Assembly (NCBI GenBank): GCA_963825335.1 | Contig: CAWGSP010000002.1 | Coordinates: forward strand, 1-64,000 | Reading direction: 5' to 3' | Length of the DNA: 64,000 bases | DNA from: Methanobacterium_B sp963825335 | GTDB lineage: Archaea; Methanobacteriota; Methanobacteria; Methanobacteriales; Methanobacteriaceae | Shown here: one piece after another, positions 27,056-36,991 of the stretch | Numbering within the stretch: position 1 is the first letter of the stretch | Layout: each line of letters begins with the position of its first letter | Notes under the pieces: model-generated | The model's input: only the letters and a program-made list of their open reading frames with translations | Databases searched by the model: none | What the model was told of the DNA's origin: nothing | Position numbers and translations under genes: made by a program

Positions 27056-28195
27056 ATGGAGAAAATGTTTATGAAAAATGATAACATTGGTTCACTCACT
27101 ATTGAGGTCATTAAAAACGGTTTAAAAGCTAAAAGACCGGTTGTTTTGGCTATAATTGGGCCGCTTATAATACTGATTTTATTGGGTTATATGGTCAGTG
27201 TAATTGGTACCACTGGTACCGTGAATATTGGGGTTGTTGATCAAGACCAGGGCTTAGGAAACGTAAGTGCATCTTCTGAGTTGATTACCCAGCTCAAAGA
27301 CCAGAAAAATGTCAATGTGCTCTCAGTCAGTCCAAATGCTATTAACAGTTCTTTTAAAGATAAAAGTATTGATGCGGTAGTTATCTTCCCTGAAAACTTC
27401 ACGAGTAATCTGGCTTTAAAGAAGAATAACACTATTTCACTCATAATGGAAGGAACCGATCAATCAAAAGCACTGCAAGTTGATGCTGCTTTAACTAATT
27501 CCAGTAAAGTATTGGCTCAGTCAAGCGGCAGTGATCAGTCTGTAAATGTGAATTATCAAAATTTCTATGGATCTGGTTTAAGTTTCACCAATCTTTTCAT
27601 ATACCACATAATGGCATTGGCCACCATCATATTTTCATCGGTCATTGCATTACTGGCATTATTAGATGACAAAGGAAATAACAGATTGAGAAAAATGGTT
27701 AAATCTCCTGTAAAATCTGTTCTGTCACATATAATTGGCTTAAGTTTAATTGCTACACTCATAGTAATTGTTACACTGACTTACGTAATCTATGTAATGA
27801 ACTTGACCATTGTAGGGGGCCTATCTAACGCTGCAGTGTTTATGATGCTGCTGGCAGTTGTAGGGGTTTGTTTGGGTGTCATGATCGGTTCGGTCACTCG
27901 AAAATCAGAGCAATCTTTCGGGTTTTTAGCATTGATGATAATATCACAGATATTATTTGCCGGTTTTCTAGTTCCAGTGAATAGATTTGATTACTATGTT
28001 CAATGGTTCTCTAATATACTGCCATTAACATACGCATTGGATGCTATGCAAAGCATAACCATTAGAGGATTTACTTTAGGTGATGTTAAGGTAGACATAT
28101 TAGCCCTATGCCTAATTGGTTTGTTTGCTGTGATTATTTCAATAATCGGATTAAAATTTATCCAGAAACCAGATGCACTGGAAGCGAATACATAA
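27056..28195 (+). CDS. ABC-2-type permease (YhgE/Pip-like export protein)
   Basis: 379 residues. The first ATG is at 27056, but GGAG at 27058-27061 favours ATG 27065 or 27071. One helix near residues 28-50 is followed by a long extracytoplasmic region with Asn-rich glycosylation-like sites (about 55-175). Five or six helices then fill the C-terminal half (about 178-370). The layout matches ABC2_membrane_3 permeases (NatB, YhaP, LinK types). No ATPase gene is adjacent, so the partner must be elsewhere. It likely exports drugs, lipids or ions. Confidence 0.8.
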   Translation: MEKMFMKNDNIGSLTIEVIKNGLKAKRPVVLAIIGPLIILILLGYMVSVIGTTGTVNIGVVDQDQGLGNVSASSELITQLKDQKNVNVLSVSPNAINSSFKDKSIDAVVIFPENFTSNLALKKNNTISLIMEGTDQSKALQVDAALTNSSKVLAQSSGSDQSVNVNYQNFYGSGLSFTNLFIYHIMALATIIFSSVIALLALLDDKGNNRLRKMVKSPVKSVLSHIIGLSLIATLIVIVTLTYVIYVMNLTIVGGLSNAAVFMMLLAVVGVCLGVMIGSVTRKSEQSFGFLALMIISQILFAGFLVPVNRFDYYVQWFSNILPLTYALDAMQSITIRGFTLGDVKVDILALCLIGLFAVIISIIGLKFIQKPDALEANT

Positions 28196-29019
28196 TAGAT
28201 TTTTTGGATGAAACGGAATTGTTCGAGGATCAACTAGAAAGCTTTACATCTTGGGACAATTTCTATTTCATACCATATTTATTGAAACAGTGCAAGAGAT
28301 AAGTTTATGGAATATCCTCCCAAATAACGGGCATTTAGAATAAAAAAAATGAATTATCCTGACAGAAATGGTCTGTCTATTTTTATATGTGTAGGTTTTC
28401 TGAAAGGTTTTATAACAGACTTCCAAATTAAAAACAACAACATTAGATGATGCGAAATTCTATCTATTTTTTTCTTTTTTTATTTGTTGAAAACAGTTGT
28501 AATTTCATTGATCACGCCTAAAACCGTAATGACATACTATCGCCCAATTGTTTCATCTTCATTCATTAGATTCTCTTATTCATATTATTCCAGATAATCT
28601 CGGTAATAACCATCAAATAATCACTACCGAGTCATTTTTGGTGTTTATTGGTGTTGAATCCTGATGTTATCTATTGATAAAAGATTATTATAAAATTGAA
28701 ATTTTTTTTTAAAAAAATTTTAGGACAACGTTTAAATATAATAAAAATATACTGTGTAACACTGTTACGCTATATAATAAAATTTTCTTATTATTCTTAA
28801 ATTATTTCTTTGTTTTTTATTCGAGTTTATAAGAATAGGTTTTTCGTGTAAAATATTTTGAAAAATTAATTCTAAAATTAAATAATAAATCACTAAAAGT
28901 GTATAAAATAACACATAAAGATAATTTTATAAAGTATTTTCACCAAATTACAAGTCAAGGTATAAAAAAATATTTTCAAAATTGGATCAAAGGTGTGATA
29001 ATCAAGGTGTGAAATTTAT
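28196..29019. other. Long AT-rich intergenic gap with a palindrome
   Basis: About 820 bp. A short frame after 28200 (LDETELFEDQLESF then SWDNFYFIPYLLKQCKR) has no start or ribosome site and may be a relic. A TATA-like TTTAAATATA (about 28731-28740) is followed by the inverted repeat GTAAC-ACT-GTTAC (28756-28768), placing it at a likely transcription start upstream of the exporter gene. Confidence 0.45.
28756..28768 (+). promoter_or_regulatory. 5-3-5 palindrome in a promoter-like context
   Basis: GTAAC-ACT-GTTAC is a perfect inverted repeat about 20 bp after a TATA-like element. The geometry matches operators of dimeric winged-helix repressors. It lies 250 bp upstream of the MFS gene, so the link is tentative. 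Confidence 0.4.
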
Positions 29020-30618
29020 ATGAACATTAAAAGCAAGTTATTTAAACCTATAATTTCTCTGGACAATCCCAGGCAGATATGGTTTATTTTACTATCTATC
29101 TGTTTGGTAAATTTCATGTTTAATTTTTATATAGGCATGGTCAATATTACACTACCAACTATAACAGAATTTTATCACAGTGACGTTGTTACAGCAACGT
29201 GGATTTCAAACATTTATCTGCTGACACTGACCATTTCAGTAATATTCTTGGGCAGAATTGGTGGTTTATGGAGTCGTAAAAAATTTTTTATTGTTGGAAC
29301 TTTGATATGGGTTACAACCTCTCTTTTATGTTTTTACTCGACTTCAACAGAAAGTCTCATTATACTTAGGGCAATTCAAGGATTTGCTGCAGGTTTCATG
29401 GCTTCTGTTTATTATGCTATTCTCGACAGGACATTTCCTAATGATAGACTGGGATTTGCATTGGGATTTTTATTAATTGCACTGGCTGGAGGGTATGCAA
29501 TCGGACCAATAGTGGGCGGTTATATTGCAGCTTATGTTGGATGGCAATACATTTTTTTAACTGTCATACCATTTGGTTTACTCAGTGTGATAGTATACTT
29601 ATTAACGGCACAAAAACCAGAAGCAGACAATGATTCTGAGCTTTTAACCAAAAGAAAGGAATATTCCCAGAAGAATCCAGATGCCAGCAGGTCACAGATA
29701 TTCGCCAAAATATTGGACTATAAAGGAGCCATATTGCAGGCAGCGGCATTATTTACACTTACTTATATGCTTATAATAGCACAGAAGTTTGGTTTCAGCC
29801 CTTACGACTTTATATTATTGATATTAGCGATAATATTTGGTGGTCTGTTTGTTTGGGTAGAAGCTAAACATGATGAGCCATTATTCAGATTTACTGTGTT
29901 TAGGAGCATAACCTTTTCTGCATATATCACTGGATTACTCTTAAATTATATAGTTTTATATATGGCGCTGTTCATCCTTCCATTCTATCTTCAGAAGGTG
30001 GTAGGTGTACCCGTAAATGTATCAGGAATCCTTATAAGTATTGTATGGTTCTCAGCCATGATAGTATCTCTTCTTGCAGGAGGTCTCGCAGATAAGATTG
30101 GTGTAAAACCACTGGCCATTACAGCAGCTGTATCATGTATAATCGCAACAATTATGATTCACAGCTTTCAAACAACAGCTAACTGGTACTACATCCTAGT
30201 AGCTTTCATAATTCTGGGACTGGGATATGGTTTCTATCAATCTCCTAACAATAAAATGCTACTCTCAGTGATACCATTAGACTTCAAAACTCAAGTATCA
30301 GCCATGATGACACTAACTAAAAACTTAGGCTCGGTTTTTGGAAATGCCTTCGCAGGGTTAATAATAAGTACAGCCATAACTCAATCAGCACTTAGCGGTA
30401 AGCTTACATTGACAGGAAGTCAAGCTGCAAGTTTTATGTCAGGATTTGAAAGAATATTTATATTTGGGGCAATTCTAAGCGTATTACTCTTAATATCGAC
30501 GTTAGATCTGGAAAACTACATGGGAAAATATTTTTCAGGATTCTTCAAAAGGTCTAAAGGTTCACAAACTTCAAAAACAGTATCAACTGGTACTGAAGAA
30601 CCCATCCAAGGCAAGTGA
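29020..30618 (+). CDS. MFS exporter, DHA2 (14-helix) type
   Basis: 532 residues with about 14 membrane helices. Motif A is partly degraded (LGRIGGLWSRKKFFIVG). The motif-C-like antiporter segment GFLLIALAGGYAIGPIVGGYI (about residues 149-169) is well kept. A hydrophilic loop (residues about 200-230) divides the halves, as in QacA/EmrB proteins. The C-terminal tail is polar (KRSKGSQTSKTVSTGTEE). Likely a drug or metabolite:proton antiporter. The stop is only 9 bp before a PstS-like gene, so the two are probably transcribed together. Confidence 0.9.
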   Translation: MNIKSKLFKPIISLDNPRQIWFILLSICLVNFMFNFYIGMVNITLPTITEFYHSDVVTATWISNIYLLTLTISVIFLGRIGGLWSRKKFFIVGTLIWVTTSLLCFYSTSTESLIILRAIQGFAAGFMASVYYAILDRTFPNDRLGFALGFLLIALAGGYAIGPIVGGYIAAYVGWQYIFLTVIPFGLLSVIVYLLTAQKPEADNDSELLTKRKEYSQKNPDASRSQIFAKILDYKGAILQAAALFTLTYMLIIAQKFGFSPYDFILLILAIIFGGLFVWVEAKHDEPLFRFTVFRSITFSAYITGLLLNYIVLYMALFILPFYLQKVVGVPVNVSGILISIVWFSAMIVSLLAGGLADKIGVKPLAITAAVSCIIATIMIHSFQTTANWYYILVAFIILGLGYGFYQSPNNKMLLSVIPLDFKTQVSAMMTLTKNLGSVFGNAFAGLIISTAITQSALSGKLTLTGSQAASFMSGFERIFIFGAILSVLLLISTLDLENYMGKYFSGFFKRSKGSQTSKTVSTGTEEPIQGK

Positions 30619-30627
30619 GGTGTTTAA

Positions 30628-31488
30628 ATGGACTCAAAAATAAAGTATACTGTTGTTGCAGTAGTGGTAATAATAATTGCTGTCGGTGGTTATCTGGTAT
30701 TCAGTGCAGAAAATTCTAATACCATAACCATTGCAGGTTCAACATCGGCATATCCGGTGGTTCAGGCATTGGCCATCGCATATATGGAAAAACATCCAAA
30801 TGTACATATCACAGTAAGCGGCGGTGATTCAGGAGTAGGTATTAATAGTGTGCGTTCGGGGAAGATTGATATCGGAACTTCATCCAGAAATTTAACCAGC
30901 TCCGAAGCTGAAGGTTTGACACAGTACGTTATTGGGAAAGATGCCATTAGTATAATTGTAAATGATAAGAATCCAGTAAACACCATTTCTCTAAAGCAGT
31001 TAGAAGGCATTTATACCGGAAATATCACTAATTGGAATCAATTGGGCGGGAATAATTCCTCCATCACACCAGTAACCAGGGAAGTTGGATCAGGCACTAG
31101 GGCAGATTTTGAAAATTTTGTTTTGGACAATAACACATTTGGAAGTGGGGTACAAGTTGCAACATTCAACTACGGACTTCTTCAAACAGTAGCTGTAACC
31201 CCAAATTCTATCGGGTATATAGCACACGATTACCTAAATAATCAAGTTAAACAGTTAGAAGTCAATAATATTTCACTAACACAACAAACTGTAACAAACG
31301 GGAGTTATCCTCTGACAAGACAGTTATTGTTCTTAGTCAAGGGAACACCCAACGGTAATGTCAAAGCCTTCATAGACTTCAGCTTAAGTCCAGAAGGACA
31401 AGCCATAGCAAATAATGTAGAATATAATTATACAACGAGCAACACTGTCTACAATCCCACATCAGGAATAGGACCAACCGGTGGATGA
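30628..31488 (+). CDS. PstS-like phosphate-binding protein
   Basis: 286 residues with GAGGTG six bases before the ATG. An N-terminal hydrophobic helix (about residues 8-26) anchors it outside the membrane. Phosphate-site motifs of the PBP_like_2/PstS family are present: IAGSTSAYPVV (residues about 35-45), SGGDSGVGI (about 64-72), DIGTSSRNL (about 84-92) and the SGTRADFENF segment (about 155-165). It is of the short PstS type. No pstC, pstA or pstB gene is adjacent; instead it follows an MFS exporter and precedes kinases. It may feed a remote Pst transporter or act as an extracellular phosphate sensor. Confidence 0.92.
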   Translation: MDSKIKYTVVAVVVIIIAVGGYLVFSAENSNTITIAGSTSAYPVVQALAIAYMEKHPNVHITVSGGDSGVGINSVRSGKIDIGTSSRNLTSSEAEGLTQYVIGKDAISIIVNDKNPVNTISLKQLEGIYTGNITNWNQLGGNNSSITPVTREVGSGTRADFENFVLDNNTFGSGVQVATFNYGLLQTVAVTPNSIGYIAHDYLNNQVKQLEVNNISLTQQTVTNGSYPLTRQLLFLVKGTPNGNVKAFIDFSLSPEGQAIANNVEYNYTTSNTVYNPTSGIGPTGG

Positions 31489-31553
31489 CGAATATTTGAA
31501 TATTGACAAATACTTATTAGTATATATGAAATGTTGTGATATACAGTCATATA

Positions 31554-34500
31554 ATGGCAGAAGTAAAAATTTTACTGGTTGAAGAGGAAAGCAAAGATGC
31601 TATAGATATCAAGCAAACATTAGAATCATTTGATTATGCGGTTCCATACATCGCTTCCAGTGACGAAGCCCTACAAAAAGTTTTAGAAATAATGCCTGAT
31701 CTTATTCTAATAAACATAACTCACAAAGGCAAAATAAAGTATATTGAAACACTTTCAAAGATTAAAGAACTTAACATACCGGTAATATTTTTAACTGCGC
31801 ATTCTGAAGAGTCTACAATAGAAATGGTTAAACCCAAAGAATCTTATGAATATTTAATTAAACCTTACAATGGTAATGAACTAAAAATTGCCATTGAACT
31901 TGCAATATATAAAAATCAGATGGAAAAAAAATTAAAGGAAAGTGAGAAAAAATTTTATCTGCTTTTTAAAAATAGTCCACTTCCTTATCAATCTTTAGAT
32001 GAAAATGGATTTTTATTAGATGTTAATCCTGCTTGGCTTGAATGTCTCGGATATTCCAAGGATGAAGTTATAGGGAAAAATTTTGCCGAATTCTTGGCAC
32101 CAAACTATGAAGAATATCTAAAAAAAATCTTCCCCCTTTTTATGAGTGCTGGTGAAATTCATGATGTACAGTTTCAAATGAAGCGTAAAGATGGTTCGAA
32201 TATTTTCGTATCTTATGAAGGTAAAATAGGGTATGATGAAATGGGGCATTTCATACAAGCTCACTGCATTTTCCAAGATATCACCGAAAGAATATCTACA
32301 CAAAAAAGAATAGATAAATTATACAGACTTTATACAACATTAAGCCAAATAAACCAGTCCATAGTTCGAATTAAAAGTAGAGAAGAATTATTCAAAACTA
32401 TTTGTAATATCTGTGTAGAATATGGAAAATTCCAAATGGCATGGATAGGTATAATTGACGAACCAAGTGGAAATATAATACCTATAGAATATTCTGGTGA
32501 CGAGAAAGGCTATTTAAAAAAAATTTCTTTGAATATTAAAGAAAGTCCATCTTTGCATAAACCTTCACTCATGTCACTAAACAAAGGGGAATTTAATGTT
32601 ATTGATGATATTGAAAAAGATTTGAATCCTAAATGGCGTGATGAAGCTCTTAAAAGAAATTACCAATCACTAGCATCCATCCCTTTTAAATTGAATGGAA
32701 AAGTATTGGGAATTCTTTACATATATTCTTCTAAACCTTATTATTTCATAGAAGAAGAAATTGATTTAGTTAAAGAAATAGGATTAGACATAACATTCGC
32801 ATTAAATTCTATTAAAACAGAAGAAGAAAAAGAATTGGCTAAGAATGCTTTAATAGAGAGCGAAAAAAATTACAGAGAGCTCGTTGATAATTCACTTGTT
32901 GCCATATATAAAACTAATTTAGATGGAGATATTTTATTTGCAAATGATTCCATGGTCAAAATGTTCCACTACGAAAGTGTTGATGAACTAAAACAAGAAA
33001 ATATCAAAAAATTATACAAAAACAACGAAGATAGACTTCAATTTATTAATAATCTAAAGAAATATAGTCGAATTAGAGATTATAAGTTGGAACTCGTTGC
33101 TAATGGTAATCGAACTGTTAATGTGCTATTAAGTGCCAGTTTGGAAGAGGGTACAATTTCTGGAATGTTTATGGATATCACCGATCGAAAACAGAGTGAA
33201 GAAAAATTCCGGTCAATAATTCATAACTCAACCGATCTTATTCGCATATTAGATAAAGGTGGACTGATCACCTTTGATTCTCCATCTTCAACACGTATTT
33301 TGGGTTATTCTGAGGGATATTTCATTGGAAAAAGTCCATTGGAGTTTGTTCATCCTGATGATTTAGAAAAAGTTAGAAATGATTTAGATGAAGTTTATAA
33401 AAACATCAATCCAGGAACACCCACAGAGTTTAGAATTCGCAAAGAAGATGGTTCTTACATTTCCGTGGAATCTGTCTCCCAAAACATGACACATAACCCT
33501 AATATTGAAGGCATTGTAGTAACAACACACCCTACCCATCAACTTAAAGAAATGGAAAACGCTCTGCGTGAGAGTGAACAAAAATATAGGACGCTATTTG
33601 AAGAAGACCCTGATTATACTGTACTCATTGGAACAGATGGTATAATCCTAGATATAAACAATGCAACCATTAATATGGCAGGTTTATCTAGAACTGAGTT
33701 AATTGGCAAGAATTTTTCAGATTTGAAAATAATACCCCCAGAAGATATTGAATTCCATTTATATAAAATAAATAAACTCCTTCAAGACGAACCAGTAAAA
33801 CCTTATGAATCTAGATTAATTGACAAAAAAGGTAACATAAGATGGGCATTAATACGTTTCATTGCTGTTAAAGAAAAAGAAAAAATTTCATACATTCTAG
33901 GCATAGCAACCGATATTACTGAACAGAAGTTAGCTGAAAATGAACTGAGATCCTCATTAAAAGAAAAGAATATTCTACTTCAAGAAGTACACCACCGGGT
34001 GAAAAATAATATGCAGATCATATCTAGTCTGCTTAATCTACAAATAAAATATGTAGATGAAGAAGAAGAAGCAGTAAATGTTCTGATGGAAAGCCAAAAT
34101 CGTGTTAAATCCATGGCTATGATTCATGAAAAGTTGTACGAGTCAGAAAATTTAACCAATATCAATTTTATAGAATATATCCAAAGTTTAGTTTCAAACT
34201 TATTTCATTCCTACAACGTTGAAAACAACAGAATAAAAACAACACTCGAAATAGAAAAAGTGAATTTGAATATGGAAACAGCAATTCCTTGTGGACTAAT
34301 AATTAGCGAAACTGTGTCTAACTGTTTAAAATATGCTTTTCCCGATGATATGTCGGGAGAATTATTTATATCTCTAAAATCAATCGACAATGGATATGAA
34401 CTTATCATCCGTGATAATGGCATAGGATTACCAGAAAAACTTGAATTTAACAAATTAGAATCTCTTGGTTTTTTATTGGTACATAATTTAACTGAACAAA

Positions 34501-34586
34501 TTGATGGTGAACTCAAAATCAACAAACAAAACCCTACCGAATTTAAAATTACCTTCAAAGAATTAAAATATAAAAATAGGATGTAA
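31554..34586 (+). CDS. REC-PAS-GAF-PAS3 hybrid histidine kinase (HisKA_2)
   Basis: 1010 residues from the ATG at 31554 (GTG at 31536 possible). The receiver domain at residues 1-120 begins VKILLVEEES and keeps the TAHSEES and LIKPYNG segments. The phosphoacceptor Asp is replaced by Asn54 (LILINI in place of LILxDI). Next come a PAS (about 130-250), GAF (about 265-430), three PAS domains (about 440-550, 555-675, 680-805), HisKA_2 with the phospho-His in LQEVHHRVKNNMQIISSLLN, and HATPase (DNGIGL). It is soluble and probably integrates several cytoplasmic signals. It is followed 81 bp later by another kinase. The degenerate receiver suggests binding or structural control rather than phosphorylation. 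Confidence 0.9.
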   Translation: MAEVKILLVEEESKDAIDIKQTLESFDYAVPYIASSDEALQKVLEIMPDLILINITHKGKIKYIETLSKIKELNIPVIFLTAHSEESTIEMVKPKESYEYLIKPYNGNELKIAIELAIYKNQMEKKLKESEKKFYLLFKNSPLPYQSLDENGFLLDVNPAWLECLGYSKDEVIGKNFAEFLAPNYEEYLKKIFPLFMSAGEIHDVQFQMKRKDGSNIFVSYEGKIGYDEMGHFIQAHCIFQDITERISTQKRIDKLYRLYTTLSQINQSIVRIKSREELFKTICNICVEYGKFQMAWIGIIDEPSGNIIPIEYSGDEKGYLKKISLNIKESPSLHKPSLMSLNKGEFNVIDDIEKDLNPKWRDEALKRNYQSLASIPFKLNGKVLGILYIYSSKPYYFIEEEIDLVKEIGLDITFALNSIKTEEEKELAKNALIESEKNYRELVDNSLVAIYKTNLDGDILFANDSMVKMFHYESVDELKQENIKKLYKNNEDRLQFINNLKKYSRIRDYKLELVANGNRTVNVLLSASLEEGTISGMFMDITDRKQSEEKFRSIIHNSTDLIRILDKGGLITFDSPSSTRILGYSEGYFIGKSPLEFVHPDDLEKVRNDLDEVYKNINPGTPTEFRIRKEDGSYISVESVSQNMTHNPNIEGIVVTTHPTHQLKEMENALRESEQKYRTLFEEDPDYTVLIGTDGIILDINNATINMAGLSRTELIGKNFSDLKIIPPEDIEFHLYKINKLLQDEPVKPYESRLIDKKGNIRWALIRFIAVKEKEKISYILGIATDITEQKLAENELRSSLKEKNILLQEVHHRVKNNMQIISSLLNLQIKYVDEEEEAVNVLMESQNRVKSMAMIHEKLYESENLTNINFIEYIQSLVSNLFHSYNVENNRIKTTLEIEKVNLNMETAIPCGLIISETVSNCLKYAFPDDMSGELFISLKSIDNGYELIIRDNGIGLPEKLEFNKLESLGFLLVHNLTEQIDGELKINKQNPTEFKITFKELKYKNRM

Positions 34587-34667
34587 CTGTTCGTTATAAA
34601 AATTTTAAAAATATTTAGTACAAAAAAATTATTTAACAAAATTATTTTAATCAGGAGTATAAAATTA

Positions 34668-36026
34668 ATGGAAAATAAATTAATTTTGGAAAAAGAATCA
34701 CACAAAATCTTTACTATATCGATTCTGTTGGGAGTTTCTGTACTTCTAACTTATTATTTTCATTTTATTCTGGGCTCTGGTACTATTTTTACACATGTTT
34801 TTTATTTTCCTATTATTTTAGCTGCGATTTGGTGGAAACGTAAAGGTTTGATCATCCCCATATTTCTATCCGTTTTATTGATTGTTAGCTACTTTTTAGC
34901 TCCTAATTTGAATTATCCTTTGTCTGATGATATTTTTAGGAGTTTTATTTTCATAGCTGTTGGAATTGTAGTTGCAATTTTAAGCGAGGAAATTGAACAG
35001 AAAGATATTAAACTTCGTGAAAGTCAGGAAAAATTTCGTTCCGTTGCAGATTCAGCTGTTGATGGAATTATCACAACAGATAACAATGGCAAGATTATTT
35101 TGTTTAATCCCAGCTTAAAAAATATTTTTGGATATAGTATTGATGAGATTAAAGGCGAAAATGTTACCTTGTTGATGCCGGATAGATATAAACAAAAGTT
35201 CATTGATAAATTGGAGAGATTCAAATCAACAGGCCGGCATGAATATGATAGAAAAACCTTTGAATCAGTTGGATTAAAAAAGGATAGAACTGAGTTCCCC
35301 TTTGAAATATCAATAGCTACATGGGGCTCTAAAGATAATAAATTTACTACTTCTATTATCCGTGACGTTACTGAGCGTAAAATAACCGAAAAACTGCTTC
35401 AAAAATCATTGCATGAAAAAGAAATTCTACTCAAAGAAATTCACCATCGTGTAAAAAATAACCTAATGATTATTTCCAGCTTATTAAATTTACAATCAAG
35501 GTACATTAAAGATGAAGAGTCTAAAAATATTTTCAAAGAAAGTCAGAATCGTGCCAGATCAATGGCACTTATACATGAACGATTATATCAATCCACTGAT
35601 CTCAAAAAAATAGATTTTGGAGATTATATTCGCACACTAGCCAACGATCTTTATCGTGCTTATGTTATGGATTTTAGTCTTATAAAATTAAATGTTCAAG
35701 TAGAAGATATTATGTTAGATATCGATATTTCTATTCCTCTTGGATTAATTGTTAACGAATTATTGACCAACAGTTTAAAACATGCATTTCCAAATCATAA
35801 AAATGGAAAAATCAACATAAAATTCTATAAATCCAATGATGAATATATTTTAACTGTTTCTGATAATGGAATAGGATTCCCAAAAAATATAGACTACAAA
35901 AATTCAGATTCATTAGGATTAAGATTAGTAACAAGCCTAACAGAACAAATTGATGGGAAAATAGAATTCAAAAATGTATCAGGAACCTCATTTAGCATCA
36001 TATTTACAAGTATAAAAATTAGTTAA
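34668..36026 (+). CDS. Membrane PAS sensor histidine kinase (HisKA_2)
   Basis: 452 residues. The N-terminal 110 residues hold about four hydrophobic helices (from IFTISILLGVSVLLTYYF onward) resembling the MASE/DUF4118-like membrane modules of other sensors. A single PAS domain (about 120-235, DGIITTDNNGKIILFNPS) follows, then HisKA_2 with the phospho-His in LKEIHHRVKNNLMIISSLLN, and a HATPase domain with the N box (NELLTNSLKHAF) and DNGIGF. The catalytic half is very similar to the kinases at 11.8 and 31.6 kb. Probably senses a membrane or redox signal. No receiver partner is adjacent. Confidence 0.9.
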   Translation: MENKLILEKESHKIFTISILLGVSVLLTYYFHFILGSGTIFTHVFYFPIILAAIWWKRKGLIIPIFLSVLLIVSYFLAPNLNYPLSDDIFRSFIFIAVGIVVAILSEEIEQKDIKLRESQEKFRSVADSAVDGIITTDNNGKIILFNPSLKNIFGYSIDEIKGENVTLLMPDRYKQKFIDKLERFKSTGRHEYDRKTFESVGLKKDRTEFPFEISIATWGSKDNKFTTSIIRDVTERKITEKLLQKSLHEKEILLKEIHHRVKNNLMIISSLLNLQSRYIKDEESKNIFKESQNRARSMALIHERLYQSTDLKKIDFGDYIRTLANDLYRAYVMDFSLIKLNVQVEDIMLDIDISIPLGLIVNELLTNSLKHAFPNHKNGKINIKFYKSNDEYILTVSDNGIGFPKNIDYKNSDSLGLRLVTSLTEQIDGKIEFKNVSGTSFSIIFTSIKIS

Positions 36027-36058
36027 ATTTAGAATATTACAAAAACATCCGAAGAAAG

Positions 36059-36415
36059 TTATTTTGTGCGTTTCTTCATCTTCAACTCTTCGTATCTCTG
36101 ATCTAAAAATAAAGAAAATTCAGTATTAATCCTTTCGATAATTAAGTCTTTTTCAGGTCCGGATTTACGAATATAATCCTTATAATGCCTTTTTATAGCA
36201 AATATAGTTTCATCACCAATATGATGTGCTTCGGTAAACTTCACTTCTTCACAGCCGGGAATTTTCGCATCCCACAGCTTTAAATCTTCTATGAGTTTAT
36301 CAAAATCAATATTTTCAAATGGTTGATTGGTAGAGTAATAAAAAAATTCGGTCCCAATAAAAGGTTTGGTTCTACATCCTTCATTTGTCCCATCAAATTC
36401 CAATTTGATTGCCAT
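36059..36415 (-). CDS. Hypothetical protein, 118 residues
   Basis: A soluble protein of mixed composition with two Cys and a His pair (EAHHIGDETIFAIKRHYKDYI). The C-terminus is helical and basic (YEELKMKKRTK). I do not recognise a domain. It is convergent with the kinase gene and lies 68 bp downstream of the 42-residue basic ORF on the same strand, so the two may form a unit. Function unknown. Confidence 0.65.
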   Translation of the reverse strand: MAIKLEFDGTNEGCRTKPFIGTEFFYYSTNQPFENIDFDKLIEDLKLWDAKIPGCEEVKFTEAHHIGDETIFAIKRHYKDYIRKSGPEKDLIIERINTEFSLFLDQRYEELKMKKRTK

Positions 36416-36483
36416 TTTTCTTATCCACCTATTATTTAGTGATTAAATTTGTGTTCGATCCAAAACATCCTCAATTTTAGAAT

Positions 36484-36612
36484 CTACCTGTCGTGAAGTT
36501 TTTTAAAAGTCTCGGATTTTTTCCTCTCATCCGATTCTTCCTTTTTCAATTCCTTTTTGTGCAACCTGCGGTCTTTTTTTCGAATATAACATACTTTGTT
36601 ACGGATTAACAT
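36484..36612 (-). CDS. 42-residue highly basic small protein
   Basis: The start ATG is at 36612 with GAGGAG five bases upstream; the stop TAG is at 36484-36486. The product is dominated by Lys, Arg and Glu (RKKDRRLHKKELKKEE, KKSETFKKLHDR) and should be one long charged helix. It could bind RNA or the ribosome, but no family is recognised. It lies upstream of the 118-residue gene on the same strand. Confidence 0.5.
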   Translation of the reverse strand: MLIRNKVCYIRKKDRRLHKKELKKEESDERKKSETFKKLHDR

Positions 36613-36991
36613 AACACTCCTCTATTTTATGTTTTTACCTTGAACCAGATTTAATATCACTCTATTTCATATATCTGCTGGTTATCTCTATTCTTTGTAC
36701 AATCTACAAATTTAGTTTCAATAAAAATTTTGCACATTTGAACACAAATTATTTTATATTTATGATCTCACTGCTACTTAGATTTTATCAAAATTCAAAA
36801 AGCCAGTATAAACAATTTCAATCCCTACAAAACCAACACAAATAAAAAGGTTTTGAAAGCACCAAAACCACTTTTAAAATCAGATCTTTATAAATAATAT
36901 TATAATTGTATTGATTTTATAGTCCCAATTTGATATAAAAAATATTTTTATCTTTTCAAGTTCGAAAAAGTTCTAATTATCCATTTCATAG
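36613..36991. other. AT-rich intergenic gap
   Basis: No gene or structured element was recognised in about 380 bp. It contains the upstream region of the 42-residue gene. Confidence 0.45.

Noticed and set aside
28108..28302. 64-codon frame overlapping and following the permease gene
   Set aside because: It overlaps the permease coding region in another frame and has no ribosome site. Only the last 30 codons look protein-like; too weak to call.
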